64,000 nt of DNA from Telopea speciosissima (Eukaryota; Streptophyta; Magnoliopsida; Proteales; Proteaceae): positions 65,248,755 through 65,312,754 of the forward strand of contig NC_057922.1 in the NCBI RefSeq assembly GCF_018873765.1, in the 5' to 3' direction. The notes under the pieces are model-generated. The model was not told the origin of the DNA, made no database searches, and saw nothing but the letters and a program-made list of their open reading frames with translations. The position numbers and the translations under genes are program-made. Below are positions 35,049 to 45,439 of this stretch, piece by piece (the first letter of the stretch is position 1; the number at the start of each line of letters is the position of its first letter).

Positions 35049-35628
35049 TATTTGAGATTTGAGATTTGAGATCCCTCTTGTATGGTTTAATATATGATTA
35101 TCAATTTCCTGGATTTCGTTTTGGGGATTTTCACTTTGTGTAATTAATATTTCTTCTCATATCTCTCGTCGATCCATTCCATACTTAATTGGCGTTTGTA
35201 CTCTTTTTATCTTTTTCTGTGTAAATGATCTTCAGAGATCCTTTGATAAAGAAAAAAAAAGGAGAATTTTTTCCTCGTTATTGGAGCTGAATTCAGAATT
35301 TGAGAATCCTTTTCTCTCCGTATTACCCATGGATAAAACTTTGAATCATCAGTTTTTCGTTTAATTTTGGGTTAGTGATCTCAAGTCTCCGCTGACCTAT
35401 AAATCTGATTCAATTGGTGTTGAAAGAGCGATTTCTGTGTCAATCGGTTCTTTTTCAGGAACCCTAGAAATTTTTTACTGGATTTCATCCATGTATCAAT
35501 AAACCCAGGGTTGGGGATGAATAATTTCAGATATTCAAGATGGAGATTTAAATGGGTGATTGGTGAATAATGCACTCTCTGATTCAATTAGGATTTGATG
35601 CTGGGAAAAGGGATTTGCTCTTCTCATC
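35049..35628. other. 3' flank of the COPT gene
   Basis: The 3' UTR should lie within the first few hundred bases. 'tttgagatttgagatttgag' is a short tandem repeat just after the stop. No other gene. Confidence 0.45.
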
Positions 35629-35743
35629 ATGAAAGAGGTTTCAGTTTTCGTGATGGCTTTGATCTTGGGCTTCCTGCTGTGTATATTTAGACATAGCTTC
35701 AGCACTTCAACAATGGCCATGGCTATATTTATCCACCCTGTCG
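35629..35743 (+). CDS. Possible small first exon with signal-anchor-like segment
   Basis: An ATG at 35629 opens a frame of about 38 residues with a strongly hydrophobic start (VFVMALILGFLLCIF). It is followed by a good donor-like site ('gtcggtaagtg'). Nothing downstream continues it convincingly before the MULE-like insertion at 35947. It could be the first exon of a small secreted or membrane peptide, a broken gene, or chance. Confidence 0.2.
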
Positions 35744-35946
35744 GTAAGTGTTCTTGAATTTACCTTCCTTTCCAAATCCAAGTCCCCAAGGTCCAAAGTG
35801 CTCTTTTAGCTGATGGATTGTGTTAGAAAAGTTCACAGAAGGTGCCTTGAGATTGAATGGGACATGGAATTGACATGAATGTCCCTGGACCAGTGGTTGA
35901 GAAATGTTGGAGAGAGTTCGAACTAAAATGGAATGATATTAACATG

Positions 35947-36323
35947 TAAGGGTGTGTCAATCGGGCCGGGCCAGGCGGTTCAGGTTTTTCAGTTTGGGTT
36001 TCAGGAAAACCAAAGTCGAACCAATAAGGATTTTTTGGTTTTGGTTCGGGTCATTGTCGGTTTGTGTTACCATGTTCAATACGATTCGGTTTGGGCATGG
36101 CTCAATTCATCCATTAACCATTTCAAATGGGCTATCAGGGTTCATTTTTTTTTCTTCCGGGTTCAGTCTGGTTAAGTGGGGCCCTGCCTTTTTTAGCCCA
36201 AACTGAGCGGAAACTGAATAGTATCAAAGAATGTAAACCAAAACCGGCCTGTTAAGGGTTCGGTTCGGTTGGGTGTAAGCTCAATCAGGTTTGGCCGGTT
36301 CAGTTTAGACTTTGACAGCCCTT
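35947..36323. mobile_element. MULE-like nonautonomous element with perfect 9-bp TSD
   Basis: Begins TAAGGGTGTGTCAATCGG and ends CTTTGACAGCCCTT, flanked by 'attaacatg' at 35938-35946 and 36324-36332. The interior is full of 'cggttcggtt', 'ggtttgggc' and 'aaccggcc' words. It resembles 31534-32144 and 9597-9865 in its termini and design but not in primary interior sequence. Confidence 0.8.
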
Positions 36324-36546
36324 ATTAACATGGCTGCCAACTTATCTTCCATGCTTGACTTTCTTAAGAAGACAGGAAGTTAGGATTAAAGACAGATTCC
36401 ACTTCCCAAAATTAGGAAATCTTAAGAGTAGAAAACACACCCTTCATGTTACCGCTCAACCCCTAGTGAACTAAAAATCGTATTCGATCATATACTTCTG
36501 CAGACGCTACACGACGTGACAACTATCTCTTGTCCAAAAAATAATA

Positions 36547-38504
36547 GGGTTTTTTACATTATCACCTCAAAATCTTTCATATTTACTATTACCCCTTCAA
36601 AAACTTTGAAATAACTATTATCCTCCCCTATTGCATATTAATAACTAACTGACTCCCACCGTTACAGACCCGTAACGGATGGGGTTAGTCGTGGTAGTGT
36701 GCCGTTGTCACAGATTTTTTAGGATCAAAATGCCCTTTTTGGGGTGATAATTGTAAAAAACTCCCACCTCATCACCGTCCCTTCTCCTTCTTCTTCTTCC
36801 TCCTCTGCAACCCCAACCGCCCCGATCGATGATGCCATCACCACCTGCCATCACAACTTTGATCAGTTGCCTGGGAAGCTCGCCCAGATGAACCTGGATT
36901 ACTCTCCAAGGACTTCCTTTTTCTACCACTTTGAACAACTAGCTGTTCATAGTTCGATTCATTACAATACACAAAGCTCCTAAATCTGGAAAAGAAACCC
37001 TTGAATGTATCAAAACGTTGACTCCTATCTAGATAAAAAGAATCCAAAGCTATGGTAAGGAAGTCCGAGAACATTTCGTCCGTAAATGTATTGTCTTCCA
37101 CTTTGATGCATCTGAAGGATCATAGATCTGCCCAGGCCACCATGGGTGACTTTTAATTTTGGCCCATACAAAATCACTAATAGAGAACTCATGTTCTTGA
37201 TCATTTGCTACCTGCTCCTCTTCTTCTCCTTCATCTACTTCTTCTTTTTCTTCCCTGCCTTCCTCACTGTTATTCGTCTTGGTCTCCACCATGGGAACAG
37301 ACATTCCTGAAACTTCGTCGCCCGAATTTTCTCCATTATCAGATAACAAACCCCCTTCCTGCTTAAATTCGGTGTCTCGCATGAACCATGAGTCTCTACA
37401 ACAATCGGTTCCCCTGAAAGTTTAATCTTCGCAGCAGAGTCGCCACCCTTCCATCGCGAAGAACCTTCCTCTCCCGACAATGTCTGGTCAGCACTGTCCT
37501 TCTCATTTACTACTAAACTGTCCACTCCAAGAATAACATTTCCCTTCACATTCTCGCGAGCAAAACCAAACTCTTTCCCATTCTCTTGGGACTCTGAAGA
37601 AGCTTCAGTCATCCGACTTCCACCATCTCCAAGCGCATGACCTCCCAAAGTTCCATCTTTCTCCTCCTTGTCGAGCACCGAAGTCACCCCTCCACTCGAA
37701 TCAACCGTTCGAGCCGTCACATCACCATCCTCACCTTCGATATTGTTAACAGAAACCCTAATACCATTCCCTTCAACTCTGTCCAATGGAATCTCCGACG
37801 GCAATTGTGATCCGGTCAGGGTTTCATTCGAAACCCTAGATCCAACTTTGACGATCCCTTCTTCTAAGATTTGAGCTTTAACAGGTTCCAACGCAACACT
37901 GCCCTCAGCTAGGGTTTCTGTGTTTTCCATTCCTTGGAAAATGTTTCAAAGTATCTCTTAATTTCACCACCAATCTCACATGGATTACACAATTGAAACA
38001 AAATTAAGAGAAAAAAAACTAGAAAGAAATAATTATTCCCTTATCTGTTCTGAGGAGGGTTTCTATTTTCATGGAGAAGTTTGGTAGAAATCGTAATGAA
38101 GAATCCATTAAAAGTAAGAGAGAGAAGAGCAGCAACCAAAAACAAAAAATTTCCATCTCCATTAATTGCTGTAGTATCTATAGCTTTGTCATGACTAGTG
38201 AATGAGACGAAGGAAGGGGTTGCAGAGGAGGAAGAAGAAGAAGGAGAAGAAGGAGGAGGAGGAGAAGGGACGGTGATGGGGTGGGAGTTTTTTACATTAC
38301 CACCCCAAAAAGGGCATTTTGGTCCTAAAAAATCCATGACAACGGCACATTGTCACGACTAACTCCCTCCGTTATGGGTCTGTAATAGTGGGGGCCAGTT
38401 AGTTATTAATTAGTATGCAACAGGAGAGAGTAACAGTTGTTTCAAAGTTTTTAGGGGATAATAATAAATATGAAAGATTTTGGAGTGATAATTATAAAAA
38501 ACCC
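36547..38504. mobile_element. Pack-MULE-like element carrying a PWWP gene fragment
   Basis: Long TIRs: the left arm runs from GGGTTTTTTACATTATCACC to about 36815, and the right arm from about 38216 to 38504. They align closely for roughly 270 bp, down to a shared CT-rich stretch and 'ctctgcaacccc'. Identical 9-bp duplications 'aaaataata' flank it (36538-36546 and 38505-38513). No transposase is present. The interior holds part of a host gene on the minus strand (37050-37930), which makes it a gene-capturing nonautonomous Mutator-like element. The arms differ by scattered substitutions and a trinucleotide length difference, so it is not brand new. Confidence 0.9.
37050..37930 (-). pseudogene. 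Captured PWWP-domain gene fragment (5' part)
   Basis: A frame starting at 37930 (MENTETLAEG) encodes an acidic, serine- and glutamate-rich N-terminal region. Near 37385-37425 the reading frame shifts by one base. The other frame continues with an acidic run (EEKEEVDEGEEEEQ) and then ISDFVWAKIKSHPWWPGQI, the start of a PWWP domain, at about 37130-37190. The domain stops after about 30 residues (YDPSDASK), and the sequence beyond it does not continue the fold. Parent genes are nuclear PWWP proteins that read histone methylation. With a frameshift and most of the domain lost, no functional PWWP protein is expected. Confidence 0.85.
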
Positions 38505-38809
38505 AAAATAATATAGGGTGGAAGAAGAAGCCGAGCATTTTTTTTTTTGAAAAAAAAAACGTATTTCATTTGTGTGTAGAGTGTAGACAATCCCTTCCCC
38601 TTGTGTAGGTGGAGAGCCTATCCTTTTATTTTTGGAAAAAGAAAAGAAAAAGTGTATCACTTGTTTGTTGAGTGTAGATAATTCCTTCCCCCTTGGGGTA
38701 CGTGGGGAGTGGTCTTTGTTGTTATAATTTGAATTGACTACCAATGAAATGTTGATCCTGAATAATAAAAAAAATGGAATTAAAAACAAAATATGCAAAT
38801 TTATACATA

Positions 38810-39130
38810 TTGAAGCCAATATGACTTCCAACACGATCGAGGACGTCCACATCACAGACAATGTTCGACTACTCAGTCATCAAATTGAAGCCAATATGAC
38901 TTTATGTGGGGTGCCATTAGAGCTGGAAACTATGATCCTTAATCAAAGTACCAAGCAAGCAAGCAAGAGAGAGAGAGAGTACCTGTGACTGGGCTGTGGT
39001 AGCAAGCTAAGAAGAGAAGGAAGTTGCAGCCAAGGGCTACAATCGGGAAGTCACCGTGATGGCAAGGTCTTCTGCAGAAGGGAAGATTTACATTAAAAAA
39101 ACAAGTCTCAGCCTTATGAGTTATACCTCT
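38810..39130. repeat. Dispersed repeat, related to 33420-33855
   Basis: See the partner copy for shared words. This copy lacks the palindromic MITE. A short frame on the plus strand (VTVMARSSAEGKIYI) is conserved with the minus strand of the other copy, hinting that part of the unit was once coding. I cannot identify it. Confidence 0.65.
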
Positions 39131-39241
39131 CTCTCTCTCTCTCTCTTCCTTTTCTCAATTTGTTTCTCACTTTCATTTTAGGGTTTTTGCCGCTGTAACT
39201 TCCTTCTCTTCTTAGTTGGCGACCGCAGCTCAGTCACACAT

Positions 39242-39277
<36 letters not shown>

Positions 39278-39290
39278 ATTCTCTCTTGCG
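39120..39290. repeat. CT microsatellites
   Basis: Two CT-dinucleotide runs, near 39126-39146 and 39243-39273, with non-coding DNA between. Confidence 0.85.
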
Positions 39291-39608
39291 ATGCCTCTCC
39301 CTATTCCCCTCCCTTGAAATAAAATCACTATGGTATCTTACATCACTGGCAAAATCAAAACATCATTTCAGGTGAAAGAAGGAAAGATTTGTCAGTAAAT
39401 GCGAAGCAATTTAAGCGGAGGGTCTTCTATGGTTTCGGTTCTCCTTCCCCGTTAGAGTTTCAATCACGCAGTACGTTCAATTCTTTCTCTTTCACTGCTT
39501 CCCTTTCAAGATGGGTTCGTTATCTGTCTTAAAAATAAAAATTGCTATTATGGGTTTTCGTTTGATATTCAAATTTATCCCCTTGATTACCTTACCCGGT
39601 TATCATTC

Positions 39609-39803
39609 TTTTAATTGGTGAACATATTTAAATAGTCTTTCTTATACATCTATTTGGTGTCAAATGCCATTGCGTTTACCTCATTTCTTCTATTTTTAAT
39701 CAACCAATTTTAATTGGTGAACATATTTAAATAGTCTTTCTTATACATCTATTCGGTGTCAAATGCCATTGCGTTTACCTCATTTCTTCTATTTTTAATC
39801 AAC
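39609..39803. repeat. Tandem duplication, 99-bp unit
   Basis: Copies begin at 39609 and 39708 ('ttttaattggtgaacatatt'). They differ at about one visible base ('ctatttggtg' versus 'ctattcggtg'), which implies a recent event. T and G homopolymers follow at 39827-39915. Confidence 0.92.
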
Positions 39804-39949
39804 CAAAAGCTTTGTGTTTCTTCCTTTTTTTTTTTTTTTTTTTTTTTCTGACCTCGGTGTTATAAGTTTGCCCTTTTTCACTGGGAGGATTTTTTTTTTT
39901 TTGGGGGGGGGGGGGTTGTGAAGCTCTATTGTGAGTGATATATGAACAA

Positions 39950-40170
39950 AGGTCAGGGTCAATCAGGGCCAATCTGGCTCGGCCCTGCATAATCAGAGCC
40001 AATCAGAGCGGACCTAGGCTGGGTTGAGCTCGATAGGTTTGGGCTTGGGTTGAGGTTTTTAGTCCCTGAGTCAGGATCAGGGCAGGCCTGGGCTAAGCTA
40101 AAGGGTTCCAAGGTTAGGCTAGGGTTTTAGAAAACCCGGCCCAACCTGACCCTGTTTCAGCCCTAATTCG
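39950..40170. repeat. Degenerate 'gggccaatc / gggctgagc' repeat
   Basis: A stretch of short imperfect repeats ending 'ctgtttcagccctaa'. It resembles the interior and right end of the small MULE-like elements. No matching left end was found. Confidence 0.35.
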
Positions 40171-41290
40171 TGCCTTCTGCAAGCTATCTGTCACAGATGC
40201 ATTCAATCATCTCCTTCCCCATTCTGATTGCCAACACCACTGAACGGTCCCCCCCCCTCTCCTAGTGATCTTGATTCCCACTCCACTAGTCGTGGTTCAT
40301 CTTGTGGTCATGAGGGCCTAGTAGGTTCAAACGAGGTCGTGGCGGTCGTGGTTTCCCTCCTTAACACAGTGGTCGCCTCTGGTGCACGATTTTCCATCGT
40401 ACCAATCACAATGCAAATACTACTATTATCGCCCCCATCCATTCCCAATTATGGTTATCCCTCCCCCTCCCCCTCCCTTTACCCTATCTACCTCAATCAC
40501 CATCCACAGCCCTAACTTGGTATCCTGACAATGGCGCTACCTATAACGTTACACTCGACCTGCAGTCATTATCCTCGTATGATAACTACCCCGGACCAGA
40601 CGCCCTCCTTGGCAATGGTAAGGGTCTCCCTATTTCCCATATTGATAATACTTCAATTTCATCTCCTTCCTCCTCTCTTTTGTTTCAGTTATATATCTAA
40701 TGTTTTGGATGTCCCCTCAATTACAAAATCTCTACTTTCTGTTCAACATTTTTCTAAGGACAATAGTGTGTATTTTGAATTTCACCCGTCTTATTTTTGT
40801 GTCAAGGATCAAGTAACCAAGTCAACTCTCCTCTCTGAACCGAGTAATAGCGGCCTATACACTTTGGACTCTCCATCCCGTCCCTTTCCCTCCGTCAAAG
40901 TGCATTTGGGCCTATCCCATTGTGCATAAATCAGACGCATTTTCTATTTTTCTTCAATTTAACATCTTCGTTGAGTGCCATTTTTCCTATTCTCTAAAAG
41001 TGATACAAACAGATTGGGGTGGGGAATATCGTTCCCTTCCCTCCTTTGCCCACCTTGGCATCTCCCATCACTTATCGTGTACCCATATGCATGCGCAACA
41101 AGGCTCTGTTGAAAGGCATCATCGCCACATTGAAGAGACAAGTCTCTTTCTTCTCACCCATGGTTCTATTCCTAGGCAATACTGGCACTTTGCATTTGAA
41201 ATTGTTGTCTACTTCATCAATCCTATACCTACTTGTGAATTAATAGTGTGGATGCGAGAGTTGAATGATGTTTACAGGTGGAATTAAGGG
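40171..41290 (+). mobile_element. Ty1-copia polyprotein fragment (protease to integrase)
   Basis: From 40518 one frame reads WYPDNGATYNVTLDL, the copia protease region; the usual D-S/T-G-A active site appears as DNGA. It then runs through ISNVLDVPSITKSLLSVQ and the pre-integrase region, and, after stops and frameshifts, integrase words (QTDWGGEYRSLPSF, QQGSVERHHRHIEE, WHFAFEIVVYFIN). It ends near 41285, before reverse transcriptase. Upstream 40200-40500 fits a decayed gag end. No LTRs were found. Inactive. Confidence 0.85.
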
Positions 41291-41694
41291 AGGGAAGACG
41301 TCAAAGGAGACACTCTTTTTGGGAATGCTGAGGGTAAATACAGTGTGTGTTTTATAAGGATAATGAAATGAAAATTTGATATCAAGCCAGGGGTATTATT
41401 GGCAAGGGGAATGCTGGGACACGCTCAATGATAGAATGTGTGGCCACGCTCCAATAGGAACATAACATGTGGCAGTCACGTGGTTTTCGAAAAAAAGAAA
41501 ACTGATTCTAGAAGGTTTTGAATGGAAAACTAATGCCACGTGTCATTTAAATATTTAATGCAGTGTGGCCTCACGCTAATTTATTGAGTGTGGCCTTAGT
41601 ATTTACCCTTTTGAGAAAAAATCAGAAATATATTGACTTTGCTTTGGTGTCAAACATGGGATTTTTCCAATTATTTACCACCCAAAAAAAAAAA
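41291..41694. other. No gene; short repeats
   Basis: 'gtgtggccacgctcc' and 'gtgtggcctcacgct' words recur between 41430 and 41600, perhaps a decayed MITE. No coding sequence. Confidence 0.4.
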
Positions 41695-42224
41695 CAAAAA
41701 AAAGGTAATTTACACATATCACCCCTGAGGTTTGACGAAAAGATAATTTTACCCCCAGGTTTGAAAAATTCTGCATACCTACCTAAGGTTGCAAACAGTA
41801 ACAAATAAACCCATTACGTCAGTTCATGATTAACAGTGTTAAAAATAAGAGGTAAACTGACAAAATTACCCTTACAAGAAAAGAAAAAAAAAACCTGCAA
41901 CTTATCTTCCCCAAATCGATTGGGGAATGGGGAAGATAAGTTGGAGGTTTTATGCAAAATAAGTTTAAAAAGATCTTTTATTTCATGGATAAATGAGTTA
42001 ATCTTCTTCTTCTCTGTTTCTATTTCCATCTTCCTCTTCCCCATTAGCCTCTTCTTTCTTCCCAACAAACCCTAACCCCAATACCTAATCACTTTCTTAC
42101 ATCTCGCCTCTTTATTACCCTAATCTGGACTCTCTCGATAACCCTAATTCAACTAAATCTCCTCCTACTGCCACCGGATACCCAAAATTCAATCTGGAGA
42201 AGAAACCAGTGAGGATGAAAGAAC

Positions 42225-42325
42225 TTACACGTCCATATCGACCGGTTGGATCGGTGTCAACATAGCCAGAGTCTGCCATAGCTCCACCAACACGTTCTGC
42301 AACTCGCGCTTTATAAAATTTCATT
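42225..42325 (-). pseudogene. Captured WNK-like kinase first-exon end
   Basis: Minus-strand translation gives GGAMADSGYVDTDPTGRYGR, then a consensus donor 'gtaagt'. The YVxTDPTGRYGR block is the segment just before the kinase glycine loop in plant WNK (with-no-lysine) kinases. The kinase domain itself is absent: intron-like sequence follows the donor. It is joined upstream to an SUVH-like fragment. Non-functional as a kinase. Confidence 0.6.
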
Positions 42326-42830
42326 TCTTAGAATCGATCTCTTCGTCCAACAAGAGGCTGGGTCCTTTGCATCTTCAACTTGGCAAATTCTACACCTGAT
42401 CGCATCAAATTTCATAACAATAGTCTCAACCGATTTAATATCAACACTAGCTGCCAAGGATAACCTAACCTCCTTGCTGCTCCTTAATCTTTTGTAGGAT
42501 GACTTGCCCTTCTGTCTCACCCCACTACTAGTGGCTTCAACATCGGTATTATGAACATTAGGGTGAGAAAGCTGGTGTGCAGGTTGCTTTAGGTTGTCAC
42601 TGATCGCACAGAATCACCCTTGGTTTCACTTTCTTCTTGCACATCATGGAATTTGGAGCTCTTCCTCGATGGCCCTGCATCACCATTGGCAGAATCTGAA
42701 AAGACAAACGGCATTGCAGGACGCGGTGTTCTATATGAAGGCATCGTTGCAGATGGGGTTTGCACAGGGTTCGGGTAAACAAAAGGACCTGCTTGATTGG
42801 TAGCTCCACTAGTGGTCTAAGGTTGTTGTT
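42326..42830 (-). pseudogene. Captured SUVH1/3-like N-terminal fragment
   Basis: On the minus strand, 42810-42600 reads GPFVYPNPVQTPSATMPSYR, then TPRPAMPFVFSDSANGDAGP. After a frame change it continues with VRQKGKSSYKRL and SVETIVMKFDAIRCRICQVE, then DAKDPAS. The second block matches the conserved helix just before the SRA (YDG) domain of SUVH histone methyltransferase-family proteins (consensus style LMxFDALRRRxxQxED). The SRA and SET domains are missing and the frame is broken, so it is a gene scrap. Confidence 0.6.
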
Positions 42831-43624
42831 CATGTGGCAGTAAATCTTGATCGATTCTAAGCATGATCCAAGCCATCTCCACTACCGCACGTGAGAAATC
42901 GTATTTGTTAGCAACCATTTGATCTATATAATAGATAGATAATCACTAAACATGAAAAAAAAAAATCGAAAGCTGAGTGGAGGAGTGATTTGATTTGAAA
43001 AGATAAGAGCAGAGAATGTGTTTGTGTTTATGTCTCTGTGTCTTTTGAGAGCGACTGAGACCCAAATGTTTTGATTTTTCTCCTCTTTCTCCCTCTCAAA
43101 GATAGGTTAGATGATGGGTCGAGTTCATACCTGTCTTTCCTTCCTCTTCAGAAATCAATAATATCTAACGAGAGGGGAGATTTTCAGGATACCTGCAACT
43201 CATCTTCCCCAATCGATTTGGGGAAGATGAGTTGCAGGGTTTTTTCTTTTCTTTTCTTTTCTTGCAAGGGTAATTTTGTCAGTTTACCTCTTATTTTTAA
43301 CACTGTTAGTCATGAATTGATGGAATGGGCTTATTAGTTACTATTTGCAAACCTCAGGGGGGCACGCAGATTTTTTCAAAACTGTGGGGTAAAATTATCC
43401 TTTCGTCAAACCTCAGGGGTGGTATGTGTAAATTACCCAAAAAAAATTTGGGTCAATCTCCTAACTTAAAAGCAACAAACAATAGGGGAAAGGATTCCCC
43501 GAAACCAGTGTAGGGAGTAATTTGCATGTCACACCAATAGTGGTTTTTAAAAAAAAATATAATATCTATATGGAGACAAAGTTGTAGTTGACATTGGTAT
43601 TGGTTGCTGTCAACAATTGATTTT

Positions 43625-43812
43625 CATCATCTGCTGCCGCCTGCCCGTGTGACCATGCGGTCGGCATGCAGCCTCACACAAGCAAGGGTAATGACCGCTC
43701 TACCCATTGCCTGAGCACTCTGCCTGAGTGGGGTCCATTTGGGGTCCATGCCCTGCTTGTGTGAGGCTACACGCCAACTGCACAGGCAGACAGGCAGCAG
43801 CAGAGGATCCAA
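43625..43812. repeat. GC-richer foldback repeat
   Basis: 'ctgctgccgcctgcc' and 'gcagcctcacacaagcaagg' on the left are mirrored by 'ccctgcttgtgtgaggct' and 'ggcagacaggcagcagcag' on the right. Related in design to 2627-2890 and 54977-55155. Confidence 0.7.
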
Positions 43813-43939
43813 ATTGGTCAATAATGATATCGATATGAATCTATTGTTCTAATAAACAAACAACTTTTGACAAATAATTAAAAAGAAAAAACCTTTTATT
43901 CGCTTCAACCAATATATATTGAAATCGTAGATACTTAAA

Positions 43940-44185
43940 TGGATTTGAATCCTTTGCGGCTTGGACGGCTGCTCAACTCATAGGCCGCCACGTGGAATTA
44001 ATGACGATCCAATTGTTGGTAGATAGTGGTCTAGCATTTTTTAATTTTGAGCTGCAATTTTGAATTGTCATCATCTCTACCAACCATTGAATCGGTATTA
44101 ATTCCACGTGACAACTTGTGAATTGAGCACAGCATGATGGTTGTTCTTCAGGCCGCAGAGGATCCAAATCCTACTTAAATCCATG
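43940..44185. repeat. Foldback repeat with imperfect arms
   Basis: 'gccacgtggaattaatgacg' and 'gttggtagatag' on the left mirror 'taattccacgtgacaac' and 'ctctaccaacc' on the right. The outer arms pair 'ggatttgaatcctttgcggc' with 'ccgcagaggatccaaatcc'. Probably a MITE. Confidence 0.65.
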
Positions 44186-44957
44186 TATTGAGTCCATATA
44201 TTCAAAATAGAAGAAAAAAATAACTAAAAAAATCATATTAGAGGGAAATTGCACTTGACATCGTGGGGGCTGGGGAAAGTCTTTCACCAATTTAATCTTT
44301 GAACAAAGATCTTCCTTCCCTTGAAAGATAAGGTTGCTTTGATTTTGAGTCTCATGAGGTTCCACTTTTTCTATTTGGCCACATTGTATGTTCTATTTGG
44401 GAATATGAGAAAATGGAGATCTCAAGGTCATCAATTTATTTATTTATTTTTTTATCATTTTATCATGAGATTGAGTTCCCTCACTGCGTAGTATACGCTA
44501 GCGCCTCCCTGTGTCTATCTCTCTCCTTCCACAATAAGGGATAGATATGTCATTTTATAAGAGGGAGGCATTACCGTACACTACAAAACCTAGCATTATC
44601 TTTTCACCTTTTATCGTATAGTAAAAAAATCTTTAAAATGCAACAGATTTTTTTTTTTTGAGGGATAAACTAAAATGTGACGGAGTCAAAAACATTGGAG
44701 AAGGTTTTGGTGCTTTGATGAGACTCCTGGAATATTAGGATACAAAAAGGTAATTCCCTTCACTTAAAGGCTTCATTTTCGAATCATATCATCCTTTTCG
44801 TGTGAGGGTTGGAACCAAGGATCAACTGCTCTTATGTCAGTAATACCAACTTTAGGAAAACTAGTAATTATCAGTTGCTAGAAAACTGAGGGAATCTATA
44901 TATGGCCATGTCAACTAATACGATGTGAAATCAATCCCCACATGGGCTAATATCATA
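44186..44957. other. No gene; decayed MITE
   Basis: 44480-44590 ('acgctagcgcctccctgtgt', 'ctatctctctcc', then 'agagggaggcattaccgta') is a short inverted repeat resembling the cataggccacactcc family. The remainder is AT-rich. Confidence 0.4.
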
Positions 44958-45042
44958 GGACCTTTATCCGCTGCTATGCGCATCATGTGGCGCAGCAGCG
45001 ATGCGCATAGCAGCGCTCCAGTTACAGCAGCAAATAAAAATT
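44958..45042. repeat. Foldback MITE (tttatccg family), short
   Basis: 'ggacctttatccgctgctat' and 'gcgcatcatgtggcgcagc' form one arm, 'gcgatgcgcatagcagcgc' and 'cagcagcaaataaaaattc' the other. Same family as 26217-26375. Confidence 0.7.
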
Positions 45043-45119
45043 CAATATCATAACAATTTCTTTGTGTGCATGCGTGTGGTTTGCATTAGGGCTGCAACGA
45101 GGTCGGGTTGGGCCGCGCT

Positions 45120-45420
45120 TTGTAAAACCCCAATCCAACCCTAAGTTCCCTTATTTGGAACCAGAAAGCTCCACCAAAAGTGAAGGCTTTCATCTGGTAA
45201 TCTCAGTTATGGGAAGACCGTAAGACTGTTAAGCTGATCAGCTCCCAGAATCCACATTGCCTCCCATGTGGTGAAGAATCTGTTGAGTATATCCTATTTC
45301 ATTGCCTTGGAAAAAGTTCATATCCCATTACTCAAGAATTGTACTTGCTTTCACGGAATGGTTTCTGTTATCTCTTTTAAATAGTTGTGGCAAGGAATAT
45401 GCAATTCCACTCTTTCATCC
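45120..45420 (+). mobile_element. Possible LINE fragment (zinc-binding RVT region)
   Basis: Broken plus-strand frames resemble the zf-RVT segment of plant LINEs: a Lys-rich 'pulling' start (KAPPKVKAF-like), then PMWCRIC and ISLPWKKF spaced like the Cys/His pattern. Several stops. The assignment is by pattern only. Confidence 0.35.
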
Positions 45421-45439
45421 TCCACTACAACCTTAAGAT

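Larger units (their letters stand above)
41704..43437. mobile_element. Pack-MULE-like element carrying SUVH-like and WNK-like fragments
   Basis: The left arm starts GGTAATTTACACATATCACC. The right arm, reversed, starts GGTAATTTACACATACCACC. They stay alignable for about 240 bp, including 'cctgaggtttgacgaaa', 'agtgttaaaaataagaggta' and 'tgacaaaattaccctt', and end in a 'cttccccaaatcgattgggg' palindrome. The flanks are identical 9-mers 'caaaaaaaa' (41695-41703 and 43438-43446). No transposase. The interior carries pieces of at least two different host genes on the minus strand (42225-42830). Confidence 0.87.

Noticed and set aside
36744-36983. 79-codon plus-strand frame at the left TIR of the PWWP-carrying MULE
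   Set aside because: It spans the TIR/cargo boundary and begins with a translated CT-rich repeat.
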